NCBI GenBank assembly: GCA_022376515.1
Contig: WTXI01000006.1
Location: 1-64,000 of the forward strand
DNA: 64,000 nt
Origin: Lactifluus volemus
Taxonomy: Eukaryota; Basidiomycota; Agaricomycetes; Russulales; Russulaceae
Direction: 5' to 3'
The notes below the pieces were generated by a model, which saw only the letters and a list, made by a program, of their open reading frames with translations, made no database searches and was not told the origin of the DNA. The translations under genes and the position numbers were made by a program. Shown piece after piece: positions 10,648-23,810 of the stretch (its first letter is position 1; each line of letters starts with the position of its first letter).

Positions 10648-11681
10648 ATGGGAATCACAGGGTCGTCCTCTCCGTCTCCTAAGCCTGGCATGCTGACGTC
10701 GAAACCTTAAGGCTTGCGCGATGGACGAATGCGCCTGCGCATGGTCTAAAGCTTATAGACGAGAACATACGACAAAACCACAATGTATGCTCACACAGAG
10801 AACTTGTGTATAACCACTGAAATTTATTCTCAGGGCCAGCTCCGCAGTAAATGGCAGCTGTCAGCCAGATCCTACCGTTCTACTTTGGCGGCCGTCAGTG
10901 ACACTGGATCGATTTTGGAGCGCTCAATGTACCTGTTGACCATGAATGACAATGTATTTGTCTTGCTGGAAGACCCAAATGAACCGACACGAGCCGATTT
11001 GGCCTATCATGCGAGCCAGTCGGGAACAGCAGTTATAGAGCCAACCCACTATCGCAACACCTTCCTGACCTTGAGTCCCCCTGGTGCCTTGGAACAGCTT
11101 CTTTCTCTCCTTCGCGCCCCCTGGATACCCACACGACAGTCAACCGGAAGTGCAACTCAGCACAAGCAGACGGCCGCCCAGCTGACTGTTGAAGGGAATG
11201 TGTATGCAATAGGGACTGACTGGATCGTCCGAGCGGGTAATGTCATTTCAGCGGGAGGATCACTGAAAGGCATTTTACTCGAGGTAAAGTAATTGAACAG
11301 GACAGACGCATTGCACTTGCACGTGCTCACGCGGAAGTATAGGCAGAGTATCTTCCGGTACCGACGATGAGTTCTAGCGGATCATCGGAGCTCCTGTCGA
11401 GCCTCCTACTCTCGGTGCTACCCAACGTACCAGGTGCGAAGACGGAGGCTGTGACGATCAGCGACGACCAATGGGATGATGTGTTGTGGGATCGAGATGC
11501 TGATGAGCGGAAAAAGGCGGTGCAGGAAAGTGTTGGCAACAGCCAGGAACAGGATGACCTTTTTGTCTCCCCGGAAGACGATGTTCCAAGCAATTCGAAA
11601 GGTGATTGGGTGGGTGTGGATAGGGACCGTAGGTCTGCCTTTCTGATTATTGGCGCTCTGAAGTTGGATAGTGTAATTTGA
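10648..11681 (+). CDS. MED20: Mediator complex subunit 20
   Basis: Head-module subunit of Mediator, the bridge between activators and RNA polymerase II. Four exons, 10648-10661, 10712-10784, 10834-11283 and 11343-11681, join in frame to 291 residues. Exon 1 codes only MGITG; the join gives MGITGLARWTNAP, the family N-terminus. Further family features are KWQLSARSYRSTLAAVS, RSMYLLTMND, the VEGNVYAIGTDWIVRAGNV strand and GILLEAEYLPVPT. The C-terminus RRSAFLIIGALKLDSVI agrees with basidiomycete homologues. The C-terminal ~100 residues include an acidic loop (SISDDQWDDVL-like). No frame break is seen. The 14-nt coding exon is easily missed by gene finders. Confidence 0.88.
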
Positions 11682-11895
11682 TCCTTAAAAACGGGCTGTG
11701 TATATATAGGGGAACACTGGCTTCACAGCTTGTTCATATGCCTGAAATGAGTAGTTCCGAAAGCAGTCCGAGGTCAATATAAATCGTTTAAGTCGCTTTG
11801 AGCGCGTCTTTTGAGGTACAGGGCCTCGGCTATACAACTAATAATCCACTCTAAGTTATCTGCCTCCCACGTTCTCTGTTCAGTCCTTTCCCCCA

Positions 11896-13235
11896 ATGTC
11901 CAGCAGCCCACCGGTGAGCCCTACGGGCTTCGTTCCCCCTCCGTCCTATCAAATATCCCAAAACGAGCTTGATCAGAAGACATCCCAGGCACTTCAACTC
12001 TCATCGTCTACCACGGTCGACGACGACGGGTGGCAAATTTATAACGCCGCAGCGTATGAGTCCGTGGCGGAGAGTTACGAGCATGATCACTCCCCGCCCG
12101 GCTCGTCCTCCGCGGGCGTTATCGGCTTTAATGCGGACACATCAAGACACGAGAGACAGGAACGTCGTCCTTCCGTCCTGAAGCTCTCCTCGCCCACTCG
12201 TCATATGAAGGTGTGACCCTAATATCTGCCTTTTCTCGAAATTCGTCATCCTGATCGTCCCATACTCTACAGAACAGATCCTCTGACCGCCGTAGGCGAA
12301 ATCCTCAACATGACCCCGAGTTCCCTCGCAGTGTGACGCCGCCTCCACCATTTACGCCAACTGGCCCTTCCTTGGATGGTCCGCCGTTTGAAGAAGTTGT
12401 TGGATTACCCTACCGTTACAGTGGATTGGACTCGCATACATCTTCCCCATTGGATCCTCCTCTGTCCCCTCCTCGATCTGCCCCGTTGCAAACGACTCAA
12501 CCAGTTGCACCCTTGCGGTCACCAAACCACCGTTTTTCCGACCCCCACATCCCGACCACGGCTGATACTTACGCGTCTCACAGACCTAGATCGGTGCTGC
12601 CAGATGTTTCCCCCGGACCCAACCCTTCGTCAATGGTTACACGGGTTGAATTTGACCCACAGATGGCATATTCGCCATATGGCGGCATGGTCAATCACAC
12701 CTCTATGCAAGCGGGGGCTACAGCGTTTTACAAGTAAGTCAACCCAACTTGCTATCTCGCAATGTGTTCTGAGTTTTGTCATCATAGTCATGCGGTCGCA
12801 TCCCAACTTGCCACGGGTCCCACCACAGGCCCGTCGACGCAGTCGAGCTTCCCAGAGAGGTATGTCAGGTGGCCTGCAACTGTTGTATTGGTGCCTGACC
12901 ATGCAATATATGGTAGGGTGTCATCGCCATATTCTTCAGGTTATCCTTCAACGCCATATTGGACACCTCAAGTGACGCCGTCGATGTCTCATCTGACAGG
13001 AGATGAGCCACACCACCAACAAGACATTCGTTTCAGTACAATCGTGCCATCGACATATCCACATCCACATCCATCTTCACCTTCCTCGATATCCTCTACG
13101 AGTGGTCAGCAGCCGAGTGGAAATGTCCGAGGCCCGCTACCACCTGTGCCGTCATCTAATGAGGAATTGCCTCATGAGCGATGGGCTAGAAGTGAAGCAC
13201 AACTTTTACAGGACATTTATGGGGGTAATTCTTAA
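11896..13235 (+). CDS. Pro/Ser-rich disordered protein of unknown function
   Basis: Four exons, 11896-12210, 12273-12733, 12788-12859 and 12917-13235, total exactly 389 codons (388 residues) with no frame break. This supports a real expressed protein. It begins MSSSPPVSPTGFVPPPSYQI and contains a PPSY motif, dense SP/TP sites, tandem PPPPFTPTGP and SPLDPPLSPP, a His-Pro run (YPHPHPSSPSS) and the C-terminal helix ERWARSEAQLLQDIYGGNS. No folded domain or membrane segment is visible. The many SP/TP sites and PPSY (a WW-domain ligand) suggest a phosphorylated adaptor; this is inference. It lies 145 bp upstream of the NDR kinase on the same strand. I do not recognise the family. Confidence 0.72.
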
Positions 13236-13380
13236 ATAAATCTAAGGGTATTCAGGGCTGGTTGTTATTATGTTGTTCTCTCGGTTCCGGGATGACCGGG
13301 TTGTGCTTTAACTCGCTTAAGTTAATTATTTAAAATGAGGCACACTGTAAAAATATTCTGACCTTGTTTTTTTCTACTTC

Positions 13381-15281
<1,901 letters not shown>

Positions 15282-15510
15282 CGTGATTGTCATTGAACTT
15301 GTCTTTTCTGCAGCAGGTCTGCTGGAAAAGTAGCGTGGTTGCCCTGATCTAAGATTACTGATTACTGCTAGTCATACATATTTCTACATACCACCAATAT
15401 ACCCCAGTCTTGTGTTTACTTGTAGGTCGAAAAACGAATCACATCGAGAGGGGAAAAAAAATAAAACTCGTACATCGTGTTTTGCATATATCACGTTGAG
15501 ACTAGCAAGA

Positions 15511-18500
15511 TCAACTTTCCGTCCGTCGAGTGTCCTTGTTGCCAGTTCGCCGCGGACGTAACGAGGGCCGCATCTGTAAAGACGTGAAAACAATCAGAAA
15601 GTGTGTTACCTCCACGGAAACGAAGACAACGAAAAAAAAAAAAGTTTTTTTTTTTGGCGACGCACCATTTCGACAAATATGGGTAGTAACTCCGGTAACT
15701 TTTTGAGTTCCGGAGGTTTGAGGCCTTCGGAAGTCGGCTTTCGTTTCGGCTTCGTGGGAGTTTGAGGCAAGTCCTGGTTCACTGGATACCGCTTCTGCGA
15801 TGAGGTCGCATGAGGAAGGTGAAGTTGGGCCGGTGCCAGTGTTGCTGCCGATGCCGATGCCAGATTTGACGAAGAAGTTGATGCGGGCGGTGGAGACGGA
15901 GACGAAGGCGGGTGTGGTAGCGGTTTCGATCGTCCGGAAAGTGGTACGGTCGATTTGGAGTGCGTGACTGAATGTGGTAGAGGGGGGACGGGGGGAGGAG
16001 GCGAGGGCAGATCCGCCAGGTCGTTGCTGCTGTTGTTTGACGAGGGGTGTGCAGAGCCAAGCGTCATCGATCGCGTCCTGCGCAATGTCATCGATAGCTT
16101 GCGGAGACGGGCTCCGGCGGATGTGCCAGATCTTGTCACGGATGGCGCGGGTGACGGCGATGGCTTCTTGGCGGGGGAAGCCTGAGGAAATGTCGTTTTT
16201 GATGAGGGGGGAAGCTGTTGCGCTGGACGTGATGAAAGAGGCGTCTGGGGGGAGGAGCGTGGTGGAGGGGTAGGAGAGGACAGACTTCCTTTGCTCCTTT
16301 CTGACTCAGTCTCGTCGTCGTCCGATTCAGATTCATACTCGCTAGTCGATTCATAGCTGTCGTCCGTTTCTTCCTCCTCTTCTTCTGCAGCCGCGTCCAA
16401 CATGTCCCCTCTAATGAGGTCACCAAGGCTGAAGTCTTGCACAAATCCGTCCACCACTTCTCGTGTATGATCGTCTTCCCTACTGACGTCAGCTTGAATT
16501 CCACCGGCTCTTCCGAATCGGCGGCGCAGTTTGCTCTCATGGGCAACCTTTAACTTGTAGTGGTAGACTGCCACGGCGTCAATCTCTTCCATGATTTCTT
16601 TGCGTGCATCGCCAGTATGTGGAAGAATAAATTCGAGACTGATAGGCTCGCCGAGACCTTCGCGAACGACGTCGAGAAAAAGTTCGATCCAACGCATAAG
16701 CCCAGAAAAGAGGCCTTCACCCTTGGAGTGAACCTTGTGGACGAAAAAATAGAAAGACTGCTCATGCCGCTCGATCAAGTCAATGAATATTTGGACAGTA
16801 CTCTGAGGGTCCTCTTGGCTGACTGACAGTCAAAGTTCGTCAGCTGGGCGAATGCACCATCATTTCGTGATGACATACGCTCTTCTGTTGCCTCGACGGT
16901 TCTGATGAGGTCGTTGAGAAAATTCTGGAGATCACCTATCGAATCTGCGATACTCGCAGCCCTGTAAACCTGCGCTAGGGGCGAGTAAAATATCGTTATG
17001 ATATCTTTCATCAGCTCTGCGGTTGTGCCCTACGTTCAAGAGCATTTGACGTCAGCCGAGGTTGTCTCTTAGGATGTCCTTGCTTACCTCGAAGATAAGA
17101 GATATAAGTTGTTGTTTCTCCCGCAATCGCGCATATAACTTGGTTAAGACAGCCAGGTCCTCGAATAGCCATGCATCTTCATTGGGGGGACCATCGTCGT
17201 CATCCGAATCAGCCAATGACTGCTGGTACTTCAGGTATTCCTTATGCGCTCGATGCGCTCGGACCACACGTTGCATCTGTGCACTTGAGAGTGTTGGCTC
17301 CTCCCCAGAACGGAGAACTGCTGCGAGAATGTGTATATTCTCTCGATCTGGGACCGACGGATGGGTCAACGCTGATATGCGGCTCTCTTTGGAACACCAT
17401 ACCTGCATCGTTCTTGTAGATGGCCTGTATTTCTGTGTGTGCGTACACAAACTGGCGGACCTTGTCACAAATTACAGGATCATCAACTTTATCCTTCACA
17501 GCCTCAATGTCCTCTTCGAGGGATTTCACTTCTTCGTTAAGTGAACTCGTAAACATGCTACGTACTATCAATAACAGAGCCAAAAGAATTCGCCAATCCA
17601 CGCACCGTTGGAGCAAACTTCGGCCTCCGAACGGTTGAGCCAGGAAAAGGTCGAGAACAGCTAGACAAATTAACTTCTCCACTGGGATGGGGCGAAAAAA
17701 AAAAAGGGACGCACTTCGTATCATAGCAACTGGATTGCTGATTTTCAGTGCAGCTTTAAGCATGAAGTACGGCATGTACCCATGTATGCGTTTCAGTCCA
17801 GCAAATGCTTCGGACGCATCGTCTGCGGCTACGAAGTGGTGGAAAACAGTAGAAGCCAGTCTTGGATAAAACGTGAGCGAGAAGCCGCCACGTCAATGGT
17901 AGGTCACCGACGAGATTCTCCCCCACTCAATGACAGCCTTAATTTCGGGCGGAAGATCGCGCACACTGTCGGTTGATTTTATGACCGCAAATATATGAGT
18001 CAATCCATCTACAGTGCGATTAGGCGTGCTCCCAAGGCAACGGAGAAATATATATTGACCTTTACCAAGGAGCTCGCCCTTGACGCCTTTGACCAGACCA
18101 CGCAGTGAATCAACTCGAGCAGAGACCTCCCTGGCAAATTGCTTGCGACCTTCTTCTCGCGTTTTGTCCGCCTCCCCGCGACGCTGAGCATCTTCGAACT
18201 CCTCGTCGGTCAACGTGGTGGGGTTGGCAAGTAAAAATGACTTGATGACGGGAGACGATCCAATCGTCGCTGAACCAAGCAATGCGTGGAGATACGCTCT
18301 TAACGTCAGTCGGTTCTTTTCTCGAGCTAGGCGAAGTGAAGGGGCGTCAGTCGGTGTAGGAGATGGAAATAAAGGGTCATCGCCATTGGATGCAGTGCGT
18401 TCAAGGGAGGTTGACGACCTGCTCATGGTGGGACTGGTAGGGGTCCGTGAGCTAACGTAGGTACGGTCTTTAGCCGGAGGTGGCCGGATGTCTTGGTCAG

Positions 18501-19338
18501 GGTGTGCTTTGCGTAGCTGGGTTGACCTGAGAACGGAAGAGACTATAGAAAACTGTAAGCTCACCTCCTTATACAATGTCCTAAAGTCCCCATATCTGCG
18601 CGACACATACACGTCTTTGTAATGGGAACGCCGGGTTCGAATAATAAATTCCTATGTACCCCGCACACTGAGAGCGAAAGAGTGCGATATATCATGGGAG
18701 CGCACCTCATGAGCTTTACTCCTGACACGCCCTCTGTCAACGACCGTTCTAATGCATACTATGTTCACGTCGAAAACATCCTTGTTCTTCATCAACTTGG
18801 CAAGACGCCTGCGTGCTATTGACTCTAGCCTGTCCAGATCTGACTGACTCAATCGCACAGTCTCCTCTTTCTCAACGATCTTTGTAGCATAATTTAGGAA
18901 CAAAGCGAAGCTCCGCTCAGCTTTGGCTATGAGTTTATTTTTCCCCGTCGGATCCGGCGATTCATCGTCAAGAATTGAATTAGAGTAAAGGTTCCGTGAA
19001 AGTAGAGATGAGATGAATGGCTGGACTTTGTCAGGGAAAAAGTCCTTGGGAGCAGAGACTAGGAATGGAAAGGTCAAGACGAATTGACGAAAGAGGTACC
19101 GCAAGAATGGCAAATCAATAAAAGGGACATCTCTTGGCGGTGGAGAGAAAGGAGAGCCGAGATATGATAGAGTAGATGCATTCGAGTTGAGTGAGGAGGT
19201 GGAAGTGAGGGCTTGAATTTCTTGAGCAAACTGAAGTTGAAGGAGAGATTTCTTGAGATAGTGGGCTCTTATTGGAGTAAGACTGAATTGATCATGGTCT
19301 GAGGATGTGGAAGCGGAAGAAGGAGAAGGAGAGACCAT
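15511..19338 (-). CDS. PX-domain protein with PXB and PXA regions (yeast YPR097W/Lec1-like)
   Basis: Large lipid-binding protein. It opens MVSPSPSSASTSSDHDQF, followed by the PXB-type helical region (HYLKKSLLQLQFAQEIQAL, FLRYLFRQFVLTFPFLV), about 19300-18900. The PX domain comes next, with the phosphoinositide-binding signature YVSRRYGDFRTLYKE (18612) and REKNRLTLRAYLHALLGS (about 18310). The PXA-type region spans 17775-16550 (VKSLEEDIEAVKDKVDDPV, WIELFLDVVREGLGEPISLE). A long acidic and Pro-rich disordered segment follows (16400-15800). The last exon codes MRPSLRPRRTGNKDT, ending at 15511. PX domains bind PI3P and related lipids, so an endosomal or lipid-transfer role is likely. The last intron contains a perfect A12/T11 hairpin. 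At least eight introns are present and not all junctions were verified. Confidence 0.8.
15632..15655. repeat. A12-G-T11 inverted repeat in an intron
   Basis: Twelve A, one G, then eleven T form a near-perfect hairpin within the last intron of the PX gene. In RNA it would be an A/U stem. It may affect splicing or simply be unstable DNA. Confidence 0.8.
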
Positions 19339-19436
19339 GATATCATACGGCGACTATGCAAAGCGCAGCAGCACAAACCCAAAAAGCCAGCCGCTTGTAA
19401 ATTATACGGCCCGGGTAATCCGATAAATCAGAATTA

Positions 19437-20135
19437 TTATGGTACATACACCCTTTCTCCGCCAAATGTTCTGCCGTTCTCATCTAAAAGCCTCTTCAAT
19501 CTCACAGCGACCCTTCGTACACTATCTCGACACTCTTCCATCCCTCTCCAATTTCCTGCCACCGTCCAGCACTCCGAACACGCTTTTGATGCCGCATTCA
19601 CCGTTTCCAGCTCCAGTTCGTCACGCGTGTGCAGGACAGTGAGGATATCTACCAAGTGGTTGAGTCCTGCGCTCCAAGAAATAATCCCGCTAGTTGGGTT
19701 CATCGTTGTGTCTGAAACCAGGTAGGAGGATGAAAGTAGTAGGCACTGGCGAATCGCGTTTTGGTCGATCCGTGATGAACTTCTCGTCATCGTTCCTATC
19801 ACTTCGAGTACATATGCTTCATAATTGGTCGGTTGTCTCTGTGTATCCTGCGAGGATTGTGTCTAATGTCAGTGTTAATTGTCTGCGGTGGCGTCGTGTC
19901 GCTGTGAATCTCACTCACCTCCATGAAGCTGAATCTTGCTATAATACGGGTTGCACACTTAATGAGGGCTCTCAGGATATTTAATGTTGCGCGTTATTTT
20001 ACAGCCGTGATATACTTTTTGTGCGTATCGTGACGTCTGTGCTGCGTTTCGATTCAAGCCCTGCATCGGATCGGGTAGAAGGTGGGTGGTGAGCGGAAGC
20101 TAAATAGTAACTTCTGTATCGAGGGGCATGGACAT
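19437..20135 (-). CDS. Small conserved-looking protein, function unknown
   Basis: The main exon begins after an acceptor near 19856 and reads DTQRQPTNYEAYVLEVIGTM, then AIRQCLLLSSSYLVSDTTMN, PTSGIISWSAGLNHLVDILT, DELELETVNAASKACSECWT and ENGRTFGGERVYVP, with the stop at 19437. It looks like an all-alpha protein with a regular Leu/Ile pattern and no membrane segment. Upstream, LRALIKCATRIIARFSFME (about 19970-19915) joins through an intron starting GTGAGTGAG. A possible first exon starts MSMPLDTE at 20135, but linking it needs either another intron or one added base near 19985-20010. The 3' exon is strongly coding-like; the 5' end is uncertain. I cannot assign a function. Confidence 0.6.
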
Positions 20136-22943
20136 TGAGGTGTGGGATAATGTGTGAGAGCGTCAAAGGAAGGAAGTGCAGCCCCGCGCGAAGCTTTCGT
20201 TCCACTGGCAGTGTGCGTCACGTACACGTACGCAAAACGGTAAATTTCAACTATTATCGGATCGGAGCGATGGGCGCCCTCTCCTCGGTTCGGAAATTAT
20301 TCGGTCACAGTTACCCGAAACACATGCATCCGGCGGCCCAAAGCCAGGTGTTCGTCCCTTTCCAAGATTGACCTCTTTCTTACCTTTTCATGCCACTCTC
20401 CGGATGGAAGGGGTGCCCTTGTCGTGCGTCTTCATTCTTAAATTCCCGGTATAGCGTCTTGCGGAACGTTAACTGCAGTTGCTCCGAATCCATGACCGCG
20501 GCTGGGAGGCACATCAGTATTGTCTGGTCCACGTGAGTTACCTACCCAAGTCGTGCAAGAGCATCCCATCCTCCAGTTGAATAGTCGCGGTAGTCATCCA
20601 AGTCCCTTTCTACAGGCCGCTGCGTCCCACTGCCGAGTAGCGAACTAGTTATTGGCCCACCCCCACCTCTTGTCTGGCTGCGTGCATCGCAATACAGGAA
20701 TTCCCGGTGAATGCAGAGCAACATTTTCAGAGTGTGGGTAGATAGGGGAAAGTTCGAGGAGGAACATGTTGGTCGTTTCTACATCAACACTATGCCCCCG
20801 GAACTTCAGGGTAAAGGGTACGGAATCATCCGCTAACGTTTCCCCGTTGTCACTGCGGCCCTCTATCATAATACAATGCACCCGTGCATGTAGGGAAAAC
20901 ACCCACATATATCGTATGATACTGCATTTGATATCTCTCCCAAGTCCGAAGAGATGAACTGATGTAATGTGGAGCTCTGACACACCCTAGTGGCATGCAG
21001 ATCCTTTATCATGCCACTTGGGCGTCCTCAAGCGTCTTCGCGTTATTGACTGATAACTCTACGTGGTCAGATGATGCGCTTTTCCAAGTGCAAGGATTAG
21101 CTCAAGTGTTTGGCCTATGCGAAGTGTGACAATACAATATCAATCCCTTTGCTCAGCTAGACGCTTTTGAAATGAATACCAACGGAAAGGTAAATTTCCA
21201 GGCTTGAGAGTTTCAACGGACGCTCACTAGTCGTCATTTTTTCCCTGGTATGGAATAGGCGCTGCGTTGGAAATTTCACTTTGAGCTCGCATTCTATTGG
21301 GCAGTGCCTTTCGTCCTGCTACCACAATGCGAAAGGAGTGCACCCGAGAGGTGAGAGAGGGAGCCCTATATCGGCATTTGTTGTGAAAGAAGAGCTGAAT
21401 ACCTGGGTCCGACATTCTGGAAGCCCACCTGGACCGTGACTTCTCTTCAGATTCCCGGGTTCACATCGACGATGGCGTTCAAGCCAAGCATCCGAGTAAT
21501 TGGCGAAGCTGTCAAGTTTCTCGCTCAACGTTCAACTCCTATATCACCTCGTGTGGTGGCGTTCGTGTATCTGGATTTTGGATGCCCTCGATCTCCTGCC
21601 AGTTCAGCCCGTCTTTGTTAGGCAGCATGTCTTGGCAACATGTTGTACTCTATGGGCGCCTATCTCCCAGAATTTCAATGTTGTACTGGCGTATGGTAAT
21701 GTGAGGCTCTCCAAAAGATAGACGTATAGAAGCGTTCTGTGATGCAAGTGCCAGTGCTGCCTTACAGAGCACGGCTCTAGCGAGCTCCCTTGGGACGTTA
21801 ACGCTACGGTACTCCTTAGACTCCTTTCTGCGGCGATTAAGGGCGGCGCAATTCAATACTATATGGATCTAATTCATTTTTTTTTTCATATTCCACCTTC
21901 ATTCACGATCAGCTAGGCGATGTTGCTCGAGGCTATTGGTAATTAAAGATGCTCCGTGCGTTCCGCGAGTTCCGTGCACCTGCCTTCTCCGAGTCTATCC
22001 TCCGAGTCTATCTATAGTATCGCTCCATCCCATCTACCATCCCTTCTCATTTGTATGCCACCCCTCAACAGAGCCTAAGCACTCGTGGAGAGTTCAACAT
22101 GACATCACAGACTAATCTTGATCAAAGGAACCTGGTAATGAGTCTTCCTTTGACCATATCTATAAATGCAATGCCTTCAGACAGTTCTAGGCACCTCCTG
22201 TTTTTCTGATGCATGTCATGAGTACAGCGGGGAAACCTTCTACGGAAATATCCCGTGATCCGTGGTCAAACACTCGAAGGGGACGAATCGGGATAGAGGG
22301 GAATTTATCGCAGTCAGTCATTTTCATAATCACTTAGGGAGTAGAAAGGGAGTCATCGGTGATGGCCGTTCGGGCCTCGTTTGCCCTGCGAGTCGCAGGA
22401 CGAGCACACAAGGCTCTAATTCCGTGAATGGAATGGTGGATTAACACCAAGCCGTCCAGTAGTCCCATTTGTGTCTGACTTCAAATAAGTGGCAATGGGT
22501 CACAAATGAAAGCTCAGCCAAATCACCGTTATCGGTGTATGGGTAATGAATCAGCACAAACTTAGGTCAAGCAGACACCCGCAACCTGGGGTTGAGGAGT
22601 CTTTTGGCTCAGCACAAAGCCCCTGTTTCCATCCATAACCGTTTCAGTAAGTTGAGGATATGAAAGTACGACGAGGGTGTAGGGCGCGCCATATACAGTG
22701 GGATTATGGGATTTTGTAGTATCTAGTGATACAACGGCGAACTCGAGAACTGCAGAAAGTATGAGGGGTGAGCATTTATGCGAAGATCCAGCATAACACT
22801 ATAAGAAAGGAAAGAAAAGAATCAGACTGATAACGATTCCGGTTAGACAGTTCTCCTCAAGGAAAATCTCCGTAGAGGGAGTCTTGTAGTCATCCCAAAA
22901 ATATGCTAGAGAAGAAAGAAACGAAGAGATGTTGAGACACACC
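20136..22943. other. 2.8 kb stretch without a supportable gene
   Basis: Both strands contain only ORFs under about 115 codons with no recognisable domain, no credible exon chain and no long repeat. The minus-strand stretch 21860-21230 has some coding-like blocks in alternating frames and could be an old gene relic. It includes RPS12 3' flanking sequence at its right end. No LTR, terminal inverted repeat, tRNA or rRNA signal was seen. Confidence 0.5.
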
Positions 22944-23445
22944 TTAACGAGCCTTGAAGTACTCGTCAAGGACATGACGAGCCTCGGAATCCTCGCCGTA
23001 CTCCTTAACAACAACGCACGAGCAACCCACAATCTTCCGGGCGTTGCCATCCCGGTCAATCTTACAGAGGCCCGCCCATTTACCCAGGACCTTCGCATCT
23101 CCCACCTTGATGAGGGGAATAGTGTGCGTGGCGCAAAGCGCTTCAATGAGTTTGATATACTCCGCCTCCGTGCAGGTCTCAACAAGCACACAAACGTGGG
23201 CTTGACGCCTGTCCAAGGCTTTTGCGCACTCACGCAGGCCACGAGCAAGACCGTCATGTTTGAGAGACTTCTTCAAAACTTGCTAATTATCCCCACGCAG
23301 TTGAGAAACAAGTTTCGGATCAAAAAGTAGCACTGTTCACCTCAAGTGCCTCTTCAACAGACAGCTTTCCCCTGGGTGCCTCGGACACTTCAGCGACTTC
23401 TGCAGCGTCAACTTCAACTTCGACGTTATCTCCAGCGTCAGACAT
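22944..23445 (-). CDS. RPS12: 40S ribosomal protein S12 (eS12)
   Basis: Small-subunit ribosomal protein of the L7Ae fold. Two exons, 23445-23341 and 23282-22944, give 147 residues, normal length, with no frame break. The acidic N-terminal tail ([17 protein letters not shown]) is typical of fungal eS12. Family signatures are [20 protein letters not shown] across the splice, [38 protein letters not shown] and the C-terminal [21 protein letters not shown] second in-frame ATG lies 9 nt upstream (MIRM); the downstream Met matches the family and is preferred. It is divergent from SKI8. Confidence 0.96.
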
Positions 23446-23810
23446 CCTGATCATGATTACGAGTAGTCAGAATGAAGCACTTATAAGTGACTGCAAAAAT
23501 GTTGCGTACTTTTTTTGTTTCAATTGGGAGCTGAAATATCGCTACAAGTAGGTGATGTCTTCGTCCGCCTTCGTTGATAGAGCGAACATTTGAGTTCAGG
23601 ATGTGGCCAGTTTATAGTTACGTTTTGAAAGACCGCTCGGCATGATCCGGAAGGAGAAACCAACTCAGCTCTAAACCAAGTTAACTGCTGCGTTCGCGAA
23701 AACACTATCAACGATGGTCTGTATACAAGTGCCATAGTCAAATTTTGAGGAGATACTCAACATAACTCTAGAGTCTGGCTTATTCGCATGCGCTTAACTG
23801 TGCAGAACGT
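23446..23810. promoter_or_regulatory. Divergent intergenic region, RPS12 / SKI8
   Basis: About 365 bp between the two start codons, holding both promoters and 5' UTRs. Its SKI8 end may contain an unrecognised first exon. A T-rich tract near 23509-23520 faces RPS12. No consensus ribosomal-protein element was confidently identified. Confidence 0.5.

Noticed and set aside
18633..18643. GGTTCGAAT, a tRNA T-loop-like string
   Set aside because: The flanks do not form a T-stem or acceptor stem, and the site is inside the PX gene.
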